From NCBI GenBank assembly GCA_900471525.1, contig UCEZ01000032.1, forward strand, positions 81,195 to 145,194: a stretch of 64,000 nt of DNA, written 5' to 3'. The stretch is from Hyphomicrobiales bacterium (GTDB taxonomy: Bacteria; Pseudomonadota; Alphaproteobacteria; Rhizobiales; Rhizobiaceae). The position numbers were made by a program, and so were the translations under genes. Numbering within the stretch: the first letter of the stretch is position 1; each line of letters starts with the position of its first letter. Shown piece by piece: positions 25,820 through 34,905 of the stretch. Below the pieces are notes generated by a model. The model saw only the letters and a list, made by a program, of their open reading frames with translations, was not told where the DNA came from and made no database searches.

Positions 25820-28651
25820 ATGGCAGTTAAACAGCCAGGCGCACGCAGTGCAGCCAGGGTTCTGTTCGGACCATTCGAGTTGAACCTGAGTGAGCGTTCT
25901 CTCAAGAAGGTGGACGAAGTGATTCCGCTCGGGGCGAGGGCGTTTGACATCCTCGCGACCCTCATCGATCGAGCGGGCGAGGTCGTCAGCAAGCACGAAC
26001 TGATTGCCAAGGTGTGGCCGGAGGTGATTGTCGAAGAAGGCAGCCTGCGTGTTCATTTGTCGGCGTTGCGCAAAGCCTTGGGCGACGGACAGCTCGGTCG
26101 CAAATATATCACGAACGTGCAGGGGCGCGGCTACTCTTTTGTGGCGCCTGTGGAGCGCCAGGAAGCCGAGGGTCTGCAGACGAATTCGCTTGATCGAGGT
26201 TCGAACCTGCCGGCCCCGCTCGGCGGGATGATTGGCCGCGACGACGTGGTTCTCCAGATCCGCGGCCGCCTCGGGGCAGAGCGGTTGATCACCATCATGG
26301 GCGCAGGCGGCATCGGCAAGACGACCGTTGCCTTGGCCGTTGGACATGCTGCGTTGACCGACTTTTCGGGCGCGGTGTTTTTCCTCGATCTTTCCGTGCT
26401 GAGGAGCAAGGATCAGGTCCTCGCTGCCATAGCTTCCGCGGTGGGGTTTGTTGCACAGCTTGGCGATCCCGAAGAGGCATTGTTGGAGTTTCTGGGCTCC
26501 CGAAGGGCTCTCCTTATCCTGGACAGCTGCGAGCATCTCATCGAACAAACCGCGGAGATCGCCGATCGCATATGTCAACGCGCGTCGGACGTCTGCTTGC
26601 TCGCCACCAGCAGGGAGGCATTGCAGACCCCTGGCGAGCGCGTATTCCGGCTTCAGCCCCTGGATTGCCCGCCCGAGCAGCCCGGGCAGACTGCGGATGA
26701 GGTTCTTTCCTATCCGGCTGCACAGCTGTTCATGGAGCGGGTCAGCGCGCGGGGCGTTGATCTTGCCCTCGGCTCGGACGATCCCCCACTTGTGGCCGAG
26801 TTATGCCGCAGGCTCGATGGCATCCCGCTGGCGATCGAACTTGCCGCCAGAACGGCTGCAATCTTCGGCGTCCGGGATACTGCGGTAAGGCTGGCCTCGC
26901 ACCTCGACCTGCAGAAACTCGGTCGACGCACAGCAAATCGGCGGCATCGGACGCTGAGAGCGGCGCTGGATTGGAGCCACGACCTCCTTTCCGAAGTAGA
27001 GCGCACTGTTCTGCGGAGCGTGGCGATCTTCGTGGGGCGCTTCACGCTGGAGGCGGCACTGGCGGTGGCGGACCAAGAGGGTACAAGCCGGCCAGACATC
27101 GCCGACGTGGTGGGTAGTCTCGTCGAGAAGTCGCTGATCGAAGTCCGCATCGACCCGCAGGGAGCATCCTATCGACTGCTCGATATGACGCGTTCCTATG
27201 CCTTGGAAAAGCTGGTCGCAAGCGGTGAGCATGACGCGATTGCGACCCGGCACGTGAACTATTCAATCCAGCTGCTGGAGGCCAACAGCGCCACCCCGAA
27301 CAATACGCAGCTCGTGAAAGATTATCTCGGAAGTGTCCGTGCCGCGCTCGAGTGGAGCTTCGGTACGGGCGGAAGTGACGCGTTGGCCATCAGACTGGCA
27401 GCGGCTGCCGGGCCATTATTTTTGTCCATGCCGCTTCTCGCCGAGTGTCGAAGCTGGATGGAAAAGGCGATCGATCGAATATCCCCTCAGTGCGATCTGC
27501 GACATCAGATGGAAGTTCACGCCTCCTTTGCCTTGGCGTTGATGTTAACCGAAGGAAACAGCGAGAAGGTCCGCGCTGCTTTCTATACTGCGCTTGGTTT
27601 TGCCGAGCGGTGCGACGATGTTTGTCAGCAATTGCGTCTGCTCAGCGGTCTCTCGATGTATTTTCTGCATCTCGCCGACGCCGCCGGCGCCCACGACGTT
27701 GCCTCTCGCGGCGAGGCAGTCGCAACGAAAACCGGGAATTGGGAGGATGCAGCCATTGCCAATTGCATGCTCGGAACGGCGTACTATCTTTCTGGCGACC
27801 AACTAACGGCACAAAAACATCTCGAAAAAGCGTTGCGCGACTTGCCCGACGAGGCGCCGTCAATAGCCAGCCAGTACATGTTCGACCCGCGATCCCAGTC
27901 GCTTATGTGCCTTACCCGCTCACATTGGTTGACCGGCAACCTCGACAGAGCCGTGCGCTATGCCGAAACGACCATCGAGGAGGCGGACAGGTCGGAGCAT
28001 CCGATCACACTGATCAGCGCACTCGGCATGATGATGTCGCTGTATTTCTGGATCGACGATTTGCTGCAGGTCGAGCGTAATATCGTCAAGTTCGAGCGCA
28101 TCTCCGAGAAGACATTGTTCGGCCCGTATCGCGCAGTCGCATCGGGGCTAAAGGGCCTGTACTTGCTACGCACTGACCGCACATTGGAGGGAATGCGGTA
28201 TTTGCGCGACACCCTGAAGAGGCTCGCCGTTCGACGATACAAGATGCTGGTGTCGGACTTCGCCGCGGAGCTGGCCATCTGCCTGGCAAAACAAAACGAC
28301 CGTGCTGAAGCGCTAACTCTCGTCGACGGGGTGATTGCCAGCTATACCGAAGTCAACATGGTCATCCACCTGCCGGCGCTTTTTCTGACGAAAGCCCTGG
28401 TGTTCGTCCAAGGGGACACGCCCGATCTCAAGTCAGCTGAAGAGTATTTTGAGAAGGCGATGGCCCTGGCTCGGAAGCAATCGGCACTTTCGTATGAATT
28501 GAGAGCAGCATTGCAGCTCGCTCGGATCTGGATCGTTAAGGGTGAGGTCGAAAGAGCTCGCGATCTGATCGGACCCATCTACAGCCGGTTCTCCGAAGGT
28601 TTTGGAACCCCTGATCTCATTCAGGCGCGGGAAATGCTTAACACTCCCTGA
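25820..28651 (+). CDS. Winged-helix regulator with NTPase and repeat domain
   Basis: A 943-residue signal-transduction protein. Residues 15-112 form an OmpR/PhoB-type winged helix (PLGARAFDILATLIDRAGEVVSKHELIAKVWP ending GRGYSFVAP). An NTPase domain follows with P-loop GAGGIGKTT at 161, Walker B ALLILDSCEHL at 230 and the LPLAIELAA-like sensor segment (GIPLAIELAARTA). The C-terminal 500 residues are helical and TPR-like. The design matches STAND/AfsR-like regulators, whose DNA binding is controlled by nucleotide state and an unknown ligand. A GCGGAG precedes the ATG at 25820; a TTG at 25742 is less likely. Targets may include the exporter operon upstream. Confidence 0.83.
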   Translation: MAVKQPGARSAARVLFGPFELNLSERSLKKVDEVIPLGARAFDILATLIDRAGEVVSKHELIAKVWPEVIVEEGSLRVHLSALRKALGDGQLGRKYITNVQGRGYSFVAPVERQEAEGLQTNSLDRGSNLPAPLGGMIGRDDVVLQIRGRLGAERLITIMGAGGIGKTTVALAVGHAALTDFSGAVFFLDLSVLRSKDQVLAAIASAVGFVAQLGDPEEALLEFLGSRRALLILDSCEHLIEQTAEIADRICQRASDVCLLATSREALQTPGERVFRLQPLDCPPEQPGQTADEVLSYPAAQLFMERVSARGVDLALGSDDPPLVAELCRRLDGIPLAIELAARTAAIFGVRDTAVRLASHLDLQKLGRRTANRRHRTLRAALDWSHDLLSEVERTVLRSVAIFVGRFTLEAALAVADQEGTSRPDIADVVGSLVEKSLIEVRIDPQGASYRLLDMTRSYALEKLVASGEHDAIATRHVNYSIQLLEANSATPNNTQLVKDYLGSVRAALEWSFGTGGSDALAIRLAAAAGPLFLSMPLLAECRSWMEKAIDRISPQCDLRHQMEVHASFALALMLTEGNSEKVRAAFYTALGFAERCDDVCQQLRLLSGLSMYFLHLADAAGAHDVASRGEAVATKTGNWEDAAIANCMLGTAYYLSGDQLTAQKHLEKALRDLPDEAPSIASQYMFDPRSQSLMCLTRSHWLTGNLDRAVRYAETTIEEADRSEHPITLISALGMMMSLYFWIDDLLQVERNIVKFERISEKTLFGPYRAVASGLKGLYLLRTDRTLEGMRYLRDTLKRLAVRRYKMLVSDFAAELAICLAKQNDRAEALTLVDGVIASYTEVNMVIHLPALFLTKALVFVQGDTPDLKSAEEYFEKAMALARKQSALSYELRAALQLARIWIVKGEVERARDLIGPIYSRFSEGFGTPDLIQAREMLNTP

Positions 28652-28909
28652 CACGTGCGCCGATTGCAACACGTTGTTGCTTGCCAGCTTCGATGGGAGC
28701 TTCCATGCCAACAGCATGTCCAGGAAGCATGCGCCGCATGTCGGCTTCGAGGACGGGGATGCGGGCATCCTTGACGCCAACCGTTTGTATCTGTTTCTCC
28801 CGTCACCCAATTGCGAAAGACCGAGACCGGGCGTCTAGGTGGCCCTTCGGTGAAGACGGTTTCCATGCCTGTCCGATGCCAAGTGGCGTCGATCAGTTCA
28901 CTTTCCCGA
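28652..28909. other. Gap between convergent genes
   Basis: The region holds GCAACA-CGT-TGTTGC at 28666-28680, a 6-bp inverted repeat just after the regulator stop, but no T-run. No gene is supported; frames here on either strand lack homology-like composition. Confidence 0.4.
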
Positions 28910-29956
28910 TCATATCGTCGATGCGGGAGCGGCGTGGCGGACGATGGGGGCGACCTCGCTGCCGAGCAGTTGGATCGACCGCTTCATCGCCTCATGCTCC
29001 AGAGACGCCGAACTCATCTGGAAGGTGATGCGCGATACACCGCCGAGCGCCTCGCTGGCTGCCAGCATCTTGGCCGCGACGGTCTCGGGATCGCCGATGA
29101 GAAAAGCCCCGTGAGGACCGCACATTGCCTCGAACTGGGCACGCGTCGCCGGAGACCAGCCACGCTCGCGGCCGATTTCGGTGAACATATACTGCCATCC
29201 GGGGAAGAAGGCGTCCTTGGCTTCCTTGTCCGTTGCCCCGACGAAACCGATGGCGTGAATCCCGACCTTCAGCCGCTCGGGAGGATAACCCATCTGCAGC
29301 CCGGTTTGGCGATAGAGATCGACCAGCGGGCGGAACCGACGAAACTCACCGCCGATGATGGCGACCATCAGCGGAAGGCCGAGCGCTCCGGCGCGAGCGA
29401 AGGACTGCGGCGTCCCACCAACACCGAGCCAGACAGGCATCTCTTCCTGATGAGGCCTTGGATAGATGCCCTGACCGCTCAGTGCCGGTCGGTAACGCCC
29501 GGACCAGTGGACATGCGTGCTATCGCGAAGTTTCAGGAACAGATCGAGCTTCTCGGCAAAGAGAGCGTCATAGTCTTCTCGGGCAAGCCCAAACAGAGGG
29601 TAGGCTTCGCCGAAGGACCCACGTCCCACAACGATTTCGGCACGCCCCTTGGCGATCAGGTCGAGGGTTGCGAATTGCTGGAAGACGCGCACCGGGTCGG
29701 CGGCGCTCAGAACGGTGACAGCACTCGTCAGTCGGATGGTTTTCGTGCGCGCGGCAGCGGCAGCGAGAATGATCGCTGGCGCCGAATCCAGGAACTCCTG
29801 GCGGTGATGCTCGCCAACGCCGAAGACATCGAGCCCGACTTGATCCGCAACCTCCACTTCTTCCAGAAGGTTGGCAATCCGTTCGGTTGGCGATGGGATC
29901 TTGCCGGTTGAGGGATCGGGCAAAATCGCCGCGAAACTATCGATACCGATTTCCAT
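28910..29956 (-). CDS. Luciferase-like (LLM) flavin-dependent oxidoreductase
   Basis: A 348-residue TIM-barrel flavoprotein of the bacterial luciferase family. Features are VEVADQVGLDVFGVGEHHRQEF, RLTSAVTVLSAADPVRVFQQFATLDLIAKGRAEIVVGRGSF and MPVWLGVGGTPQSFARAG, the last being usual for the group related to alkanal monooxygenase-like proteins. It would use reduced FMN or F420 as cofactor. The pirin gene ends 14 bases upstream on the same strand, so the two form a short operon. Substrate unknown. Confidence 0.85.
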   Translation of the reverse strand: MEIGIDSFAAILPDPSTGKIPSPTERIANLLEEVEVADQVGLDVFGVGEHHRQEFLDSAPAIILAAAAARTKTIRLTSAVTVLSAADPVRVFQQFATLDLIAKGRAEIVVGRGSFGEAYPLFGLAREDYDALFAEKLDLFLKLRDSTHVHWSGRYRPALSGQGIYPRPHQEEMPVWLGVGGTPQSFARAGALGLPLMVAIIGGEFRRFRPLVDLYRQTGLQMGYPPERLKVGIHAIGFVGATDKEAKDAFFPGWQYMFTEIGRERGWSPATRAQFEAMCGPHGAFLIGDPETVAAKMLAASEALGGVSRITFQMSSASLEHEAMKRSIQLLGSEVAPIVRHAAPASTI

Positions 29957-29970
29957 GATTGGCTGCTTCC

Positions 29971-30675
29971 CTATTCCATCTGTCCGACAATGACGAGCAC
30001 CAGCTCGGCATCGGTCACGGCGCGGACCTTGATCGACCGCTCGTTGCGCACGGCAACCCCTTCGCGCGCTGCGACGCTGACGCCATTGACGTCGACTGTC
30101 CCGACCGCGGGAACCAGATAGCCGGCCTGGCCCTCGGCCAGGGAGATGTCCAAGACGCCGCCGGCGACCAGCAGTGCGCCGTAGACGTCCGCGTCAGCGT
30201 CGATGGGCAGGGCCTCGTCGAGCGACCGGCCGCTCGCGAGCGGTACGAGCCGCCCGGCCCGATCGGCGCGCGGAAAGGGCTTCGATCCCCATCGCGGCGT
30301 TCCGCCGCCTTTGCGGGGCTTGATCCAAATCTGAAAGATCCGGGTGACGACCTGTTCGTCGTTTCGCTCGGAATGCTCAATCCCTGCTCCAGCGCTCATC
30401 ACCTGAACGTCGCCGGCGTGCGTCCTGCCACGATTTCCAAGGCTGTCTTCGTGGGTGATCACGCCTTCGCGGACGTAGGTGACGATCTCGACGTCCTCGT
30501 GCCGATGCAACGGAAATCCCGAGTGCGGTGCCAATTCGTCATCGTTCCAGACGTAGAGAACACCGAGCGGACCGTGGCCGGGATTTCCATAGCGACCGAG
30601 CGCAAAATGATGTTTTGCCGCCAGCCGGTCGGATAGCGTGCCGCCGATCTCGGCGAGGGGGCGATGCTCGATCAT
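29971..30675 (-). CDS. Pirin family protein (YhhW/quercetinase-like bicupin)
   Basis: A 234-residue bicupin. The N-terminal cupin has the pirin motif FPLHRHEDVEIVTYVREG, followed by GDVQVMSAGAGIEHSE, which together supply the three His and one Glu metal ligands. The C-terminal cupin is degenerate (LVPAVGTVDVNGVSV). Bacterial relatives include YhhW, which has quercetinase activity in vitro. It is cotranscribed with the LLM oxidoreductase and lies among azoreductase, DoxX and aldo/keto reductase genes, a set often seen in quinone or electrophile responses. Confidence 0.87.
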   Translation of the reverse strand: MIEHRPLAEIGGTLSDRLAAKHHFALGRYGNPGHGPLGVLYVWNDDELAPHSGFPLHRHEDVEIVTYVREGVITHEDSLGNRGRTHAGDVQVMSAGAGIEHSERNDEQVVTRIFQIWIKPRKGGGTPRWGSKPFPRADRAGRLVPLASGRSLDEALPIDADADVYGALLVAGGVLDISLAEGQAGYLVPAVGTVDVNGVSVAAREGVAVRNERSIKVRAVTDAELVLVIVGQME

Positions 30676-30745
30676 AGCTTGGACCTTGCGGGGGGGTGAA
30701 GTTGGGACTGGGGAGTGAAGCCGGGCTGCAGCGTGGATTTAACTA

Positions 30746-30781
30746 GAGCGGGCACAGCAACCTCCTTGCTCGTGCCCGCTC
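30746..30781 (-). terminator. Hairpin between doxX and pirin genes
   Basis: GAGCGGGCAC and GTGCCCGCTC pair as a perfect 10-bp stem, extended inside by AGCAA/TTGCT. On the minus strand it is followed by TAGTTAAATCC, only moderately T-rich. It lies 41 bases after the doxX stop and 71 bases before the pirin start, so it likely ends the doxX transcript. Confidence 0.6.
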
Positions 30782-30821
30782 TCTCATTGCGCTGCCGCCA
30801 TTATCCAGGCACTGAGAACCG

Positions 30822-31226
30822 TTATGCCGCCTGCGCCTTGAGGCGGCTTGTGTCGAGACTAAGCGACGTGGCGCCGATCGCCGCGATCTGCAGCAGCCCG
30901 CCTGTGACCATGATATTCTTGAGGAAGTGGATCATCGTGTTCTGATCGGCAAAGTTATTGTGGAAGAAGATGGCTGCGGCGATGGTGAACACCGCCAGCA
31001 AGGCGGCTGTCAGGCGGGTCTGGAAGCCGACCAGGAGCATGAGACCGCCGCCGATCTCCGCGGCCAGTGCGATGACGTATCCGAGGGTTGGAAGCGGCAG
31101 GCCGACGGAGCCTATGTAGCCGATCGTTGCGGCAGGCGCGGCGAGCTTGCTGAGGCCGCTCATCAGGAAAATGATTGCAATCAGAATGCGACCGACTGCG
31201 GCGATGGTAGGAGCATATTTTTCCAT
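30822..31226 (-). CDS. DoxX family membrane protein
   Basis: A 134-residue inner-membrane protein with four hydrophobic helices. It starts with VGRILIAIIFLMSGLSKLAAP, then GLPLPTLGYVIALAAEIGGGLMLLVGF and FHNNFADQNTMIHFLKNIMVTGGLL, the DoxX/SURF4-like pattern. It lies 36 bases after the azoreductase gene on the same strand. DoxX-family proteins are linked to thiol and redox stress in several bacteria. The function here is unknown; neighbours suggest a part in electrophile tolerance. Confidence 0.85.
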   Translation of the reverse strand: MEKYAPTIAAVGRILIAIIFLMSGLSKLAAPAATIGYIGSVGLPLPTLGYVIALAAEIGGGLMLLVGFQTRLTAALLAVFTIAAAIFFHNNFADQNTMIHFLKNIMVTGGLLQIAAIGATSLSLDTSRLKAQAA

Positions 31227-31262
31227 TGAACTGTCTTTCGTCGGGGTGGACTGAAGGGAAGG

Positions 31263-31874
31263 TCAGGCGGCGATCGCAGCGATTTCTGCCTTTGCCTTGG
31301 CGATTGCCGCGGCTTTGACGTCTTCGCCAAGATTGACGCCTTCGGCGCGCACGACGGTCACATCCGTCAGGCCAATGAAGCCGAGCACGCTAAGGAGGTA
31401 GGTCTCGTGATGTTCGAACACGGCGGCAGGGCTTTCGCCGGTGTAGACGCCGCCGCGAGAGGAGGCGATGAACACCTTCTTGCTTTTCGGCAGAAGGCCT
31501 TCCGGCCCGTTTGCGCCATATTGGAAGGTCCGTCCGGCAACGCAGACCCGATCGATCCACGCCTTGAGCTGGCTGGGGATCGAAAAGTTATACATGGGAG
31601 CACCGATGACGATGACGTCAGCGGCGAAGAGATCGTCGATATAAGCGCTGCCGGTTGCCAAATCCGCTCCCAGCGCAGGGGTGGTCACCGGGCCGCCCTG
31701 GAACACAGCCATGTGCTGATCGGACAGATGCAAGGCTGCATCTACGACCAGGTCGCGATAGATCACCTTCGAAGCGGGGTGCAATGCTTGTTGCCGCGCC
31801 ACGATGGCAGCAGACAGCGAACGACTGACGGAATAACCGCCAAGAATGCTGGAATCGATATGCAGAATGGTCAT
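31263..31874 (-). CDS. FMN-dependent NADH-azoreductase (AzoR type)
   Basis: A 203-residue flavodoxin-fold oxidoreductase. It starts MTILHIDSSILGGYSVSRSLS (FMN phosphate loop) and contains APMYNFSIPSQLKAWIDRV and FIASSRGGVY, the AzoR signatures. The family reduces quinones and azo compounds with NADH and protects against thiol-reactive quinones. The ATG at 31874 follows GGAGG in the minus-strand leader; an upstream in-frame ATG would add a 27-residue Arg-rich extension and is less likely. It is cotranscribed with doxX. Confidence 0.87.
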   Translation of the reverse strand: MTILHIDSSILGGYSVSRSLSAAIVARQQALHPASKVIYRDLVVDAALHLSDQHMAVFQGGPVTTPALGADLATGSAYIDDLFAADVIVIGAPMYNFSIPSQLKAWIDRVCVAGRTFQYGANGPEGLLPKSKKVFIASSRGGVYTGESPAAVFEHHETYLLSVLGFIGLTDVTVVRAEGVNLGEDVKAAAIAKAKAEIAAIAA

Positions 31875-32001
31875 GGAAGCAACCTCCGGGGGGTTCCTGG
31901 GTGGTGTTGATGATCGGCGTGACAGAATTTTTTTGAAGACGTTGAACATGAGCAATGATGTCTCATATCCAAGGCCGACTGAATAGCCGGTATATTTCGA
32001 C

Positions 32002-32030
32002 GTATTCCATCGGTAATACCGATGGAATAC
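32002..32030. repeat. Perfect 13-bp inverted repeat between aldo/keto reductase and azoreductase genes
   Basis: GTATTCCATCGGT at 32002-32014 pairs with ACCGATGGAATAC at 32018-32030 around AAT. No T-run follows on either strand, and the next bases on the left include ATATTTCGA (31992-32000), which also occurs before the LysR gene at 33122-33130. It is more likely an operator or transcript boundary than a classical terminator. Confidence 0.6.
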
Positions 32031-32044
32031 GGAGTGCGGCCTGG

Positions 32045-33016
32045 CTATGATCTGCTGCCGATAATGGCCCCGGGCGCGAACACCTTGTCCAACGCGGCCA
32101 AATCCTCGGGACTGAAGCTGATGTCGAACGCACTGAGGTTTTCAATCAAATGGGACCGCCGGCTCATGCCGAGCAGCGCAACGATGTCGTCGCCACGCGA
32201 CAACATCCAGGCGATTGCCAGCTGAGCGGGCGTCCGGCCTTTCGTTGCCGCCATATCTTCAAGGAATTGGACAGTCTTGAGGTTCTTCCGCAAGGTCTCG
32301 CCTCGAACCCGGGGAAAGGACGCGGCGAGGGCGGGATCCACCACCTGTTTGCCCATGGCACCGGCGAGAAGGCCTTGAGTGACGACACCGTAAGCGACCA
32401 CGCCGACCCCCAGTTCGCGTGCGACTGGCAGCACCGCGCGTTCGATGAACCGACTTGCCAGCGAATATTCGATTTCGAGCGCTGCGACCGGGTGGGTGGC
32501 GTGCGCTTTGCGGAGTTGGTCGGCATTGACTTCGGACACGCCGAGATAGCGCACCTTGCCTTCGCGGATCAGGTCGGCCACCGCACCGATGGTCTCTTCA
32601 TAGGGAACAGAGGGGTCGACGCGGGCGGGCTGATAGAGATCAATGTGATCGACGCCGAGGCGCAGCAGCGAGTAGGCCGCATAGTTCTTTATCGAACTCG
32701 GCCGCCCATCCATGCCGAGGATCGTTCCCGCATGGGTCCGCTGGATACCGCACTTCACGCTGAGAAAGGCTTGATCGCGCCGGCGGCGGATCGCCTCGGC
32801 GACAAGGGTTTCATTGTGGCCCATACCATAGAAGTCGCCGGTGTTGAGCAGGGTCATTCCGGCATCCAGCGCCGCCTCGATGGTCGCGACGCTTTCCCTG
32901 TCGCGGTCACCGTGAGACGGCGGTTGCGGCCCGCCCATGATGTTCGACATCCGCATGCAGCCAAGACCGATAGCGGACACCAGTGGGCCGTTTTGCCCGA
33001 GCCGTCTCGTCTGCAT
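32045..33016 (-). CDS. Aldo/keto reductase
   Basis: A 323-residue NADPH-dependent TIM-barrel reductase. Catalytic Asp and Tyr are in LLNTGDFYGMGHNE and the Lys in FLSVKCG. The position of the fourth tetrad residue, usually His, reads DLYQPARVDP, so His is replaced by Ala. I recall other aldo/keto reductases with PAR-x-DP at this site. Cofactor segment GMSRRSHLIENL is near the C-terminus. It is divergent from a LysR regulator 128 bases away, which probably controls it. Confidence 0.87.
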   Translation of the reverse strand: MQTRRLGQNGPLVSAIGLGCMRMSNIMGGPQPPSHGDRDRESVATIEAALDAGMTLLNTGDFYGMGHNETLVAEAIRRRRDQAFLSVKCGIQRTHAGTILGMDGRPSSIKNYAAYSLLRLGVDHIDLYQPARVDPSVPYEETIGAVADLIREGKVRYLGVSEVNADQLRKAHATHPVAALEIEYSLASRFIERAVLPVARELGVGVVAYGVVTQGLLAGAMGKQVVDPALAASFPRVRGETLRKNLKTVQFLEDMAATKGRTPAQLAIAWMLSRGDDIVALLGMSRRSHLIENLSAFDISFSPEDLAALDKVFAPGAIIGSRS

Positions 33017-33144
33017 CGGTTATTCCTCCTGTGAATGACATCTGGTCCGCACCGTGGTTAGGCGACTAGCCCGGACAGCGACCGCACCTTGCCATTCTCG
33101 GCAATAATCGGCATAGTTGTCATATTTCGATATTTACCATCTGC
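33017..33144. promoter_or_regulatory. Divergent promoter region of aldo/keto reductase and LysR genes
   Basis: This 128-base gap contains ATATTTCGATAT at 33122-33133, a short palindrome just before the LysR gene. The 9-mer ATATTTCGA recurs at 31992-32000 upstream of the azoreductase. It is a candidate LysR binding site, but the LysR consensus T-N11-A is too loose to fix one. Confidence 0.4.
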
Positions 33145-34083
33145 ATGGCCGATAGATTGGATGATGTGATGTTGGATGGCGTATCTCTTGATCAACTCCG
33201 GACGTTCATCACTGCTGTCGACGAAGGTAGTTTCTCGGCTGCCGCGCGGAAGTTACGACGCGCCCAATCGGTCGTTAGCGATTTGGTCAGCGGCCTTGAG
33301 GCACAGATTGGTGTGCCACTCTTCGACCGCTCGGGGCGCTACCCGAAACTGACACCATCGGGCACCGTCCTGCTTGCCGACGCTCGCGGCATCGTCTCCG
33401 GTGTTGATTTCATGAAAGCGCGAGCGAAGGGAATAGCGTCCGGCCTTGAGCCGGAGCTCTCAGTGGTGGTGGATGTCTTCTTCCCGATCGAAGCCATCAC
33501 CGAGGCGGCAAAGGCCTTTCGCGAGACTTTCCCGGGAACTCCGCTTCGCCTGTTTGTCGAAGCGCTTGGAGGCGCCTATCAACCGGTTTTGAGCGGAAGC
33601 GCCAGCATCGGGATCGTCGGCTCGTTACCCATCATGCCGCCGTCGCTGACGCCAGAACGGTTGACCGGCGTGGCACTTATAATGGTCGCAGCGCAAGATC
33701 ACCCGCTTGCTCAATTCGAAGGAACGATTCCAAAATCGGAATTGGCCAAACATGTCCAACTCGTTCTCACCGACAGGTCCGAGCTGTCAGCGGGCCGCGA
33801 ACTCGGCGTGATGTCGTCGTCGACATGGCGCCTCGCTGATCTTTTCGCAAAGCACGCCTTTCTTCTCAACGGGCTGGGCTGGGGCGGCATGCCGCTGCAC
33901 ACCGTCCAACTCGATATCGCCGACGGCCGTTTGGTGGAACTGTCGATCGAGGACGTGCCGCCGGGCGGTCTCAACTTGCCGATGTTTGCCGTGTATCCGA
34001 CATCTGCGCCTCCGGGTCCTGCAGGCCGTTGGCTTGTCGAGCGGCTTAAGCAGTGCCCGAGCAAACTGGGAACTTCGAGTTGA
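33145..34083 (+). CDS. LysR-family transcriptional regulator
   Basis: A 312-residue LTTR. The N-terminal winged helix reads LDQLRTFITAVDEGSFSAAARKLRRAQSVVSDLVSGLEAQIG, followed by the linker helix and effector domain (LSVVVDVFFPIEAITEAAKAF). Another ATG at 33169 would remove eight residues. It is divergent from the aldo/keto reductase, the usual LysR-target arrangement. A duty in electrophile or aldehyde response fits the neighbourhood; the inducer is unknown. Confidence 0.88.
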   Translation: MADRLDDVMLDGVSLDQLRTFITAVDEGSFSAAARKLRRAQSVVSDLVSGLEAQIGVPLFDRSGRYPKLTPSGTVLLADARGIVSGVDFMKARAKGIASGLEPELSVVVDVFFPIEAITEAAKAFRETFPGTPLRLFVEALGGAYQPVLSGSASIGIVGSLPIMPPSLTPERLTGVALIMVAAQDHPLAQFEGTIPKSELAKHVQLVLTDRSELSAGRELGVMSSSTWRLADLFAKHAFLLNGLGWGGMPLHTVQLDIADGRLVELSIEDVPPGGLNLPMFAVYPTSAPPGPAGRWLVERLKQCPSKLGTSS

Positions 34084-34159
34084 ATTTCGCCCGATAGCCC
34101 GTTCGTTTTAGCGAGTCCATTGCAGAGTTTAATCTGCAGTTAGAAATCGGGCATTTACC

Positions 34160-34230
34160 GCGCTTGCATATCAAGCGCTAAGAGGCGGCTGCTATTAGCT
34201 GAGGTGGCACATGACACCCCAGCCAATAGC
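34160..34230. terminator. Hairpins between convergent genes
   Basis: GCGCTTG-CATAT-CAAGCGC at 34160-34178 and a larger imperfect hairpin at 34191-34230 (arms begin GCTATT and end AATAGC) lie between the LysR gene and the convergent reductase gene. Neither has a clear T-run. They probably serve as a bidirectional end region. Confidence 0.45.
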
Positions 34231-34260
34231 GATCCTTGATTCGGCGCGAAACAGTTGACG

Positions 34261-34905
34261 TCAGATCCTGATGAAATTAACTCCAGCAAGTGAACCGAAC
34301 GGCAGCGAGGCCAGCGGCCCGCCTACGTCGAGTGGGCCAAGATCGACCGGAAAATAGCCGGTCTGTTCAAAGAGCTTGCGAACCTCGGCCTTCGCGTCGA
34401 CATCGTCGCCAGAGTAGAAGAGGACACGCTGGCCGCCGGAGACCGCCGGCTCCGCCAGAACCTGAGCGTCGAAATGATTGAACGCTTTGACGACACGCGC
34501 GCCCGGAGCAAAGTCGCGGAACACTGTGCTGGAATGCTTGCCGCCGAGATCGATCGCCTTGATGCCGTAGGCGGCGAGCGGATTGCTGGGATCCTTTGCT
34601 TCTGGCGAGCCGGGATCAAGGAATGCGACAGGATTGGTGCAGTCAATGGCGATCCGGCCGTTCCACGCCGGCAGCCCGCCCAGCGCGGTTTCGAGATCGA
34701 CCCAACGCACCGCAACCAGGACAATATCGGCGCTTGCAGCGTCCTCGACCGTGCCAGCCTTAATGAAAGGGCCAAGCTCCTCAATGAGCCCTGACAGCGA
34801 CTCCGGACCACGACTATTTGCGATGGTTGCCGAAAGTCCGCTTTTTGCCAGCAGCCGGGCCATGTTGGACCCAAGCGCGCCTGCTCCGATAATCCCAATG
34901 CTCAT
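34261..34905 (-). CDS. NADPH-dependent F420 reductase-like / NAD(P)-binding protein
   Basis: A 214-residue Rossmann protein. It starts MSIGIIGAGALGSNMARLLAKSG and contains DIVLVAVRWVDLETAL and AIDCTNP, as in F420H2:NADP oxidoreductase-like and Npd-type proteins (family DUF2000/F420_oxidored fold). Most bacterial members work without F420 and have unknown substrates. The Rrf2 gene is 143 bases upstream on the same strand, so it may be under Rrf2 control. Confidence 0.8.
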   Translation of the reverse strand: MSIGIIGAGALGSNMARLLAKSGLSATIANSRGPESLSGLIEELGPFIKAGTVEDAASADIVLVAVRWVDLETALGGLPAWNGRIAIDCTNPVAFLDPGSPEAKDPSNPLAAYGIKAIDLGGKHSSTVFRDFAPGARVVKAFNHFDAQVLAEPAVSGGQRVLFYSGDDVDAKAEVRKLFEQTGYFPVDLGPLDVGGPLASLPFGSLAGVNFIRI

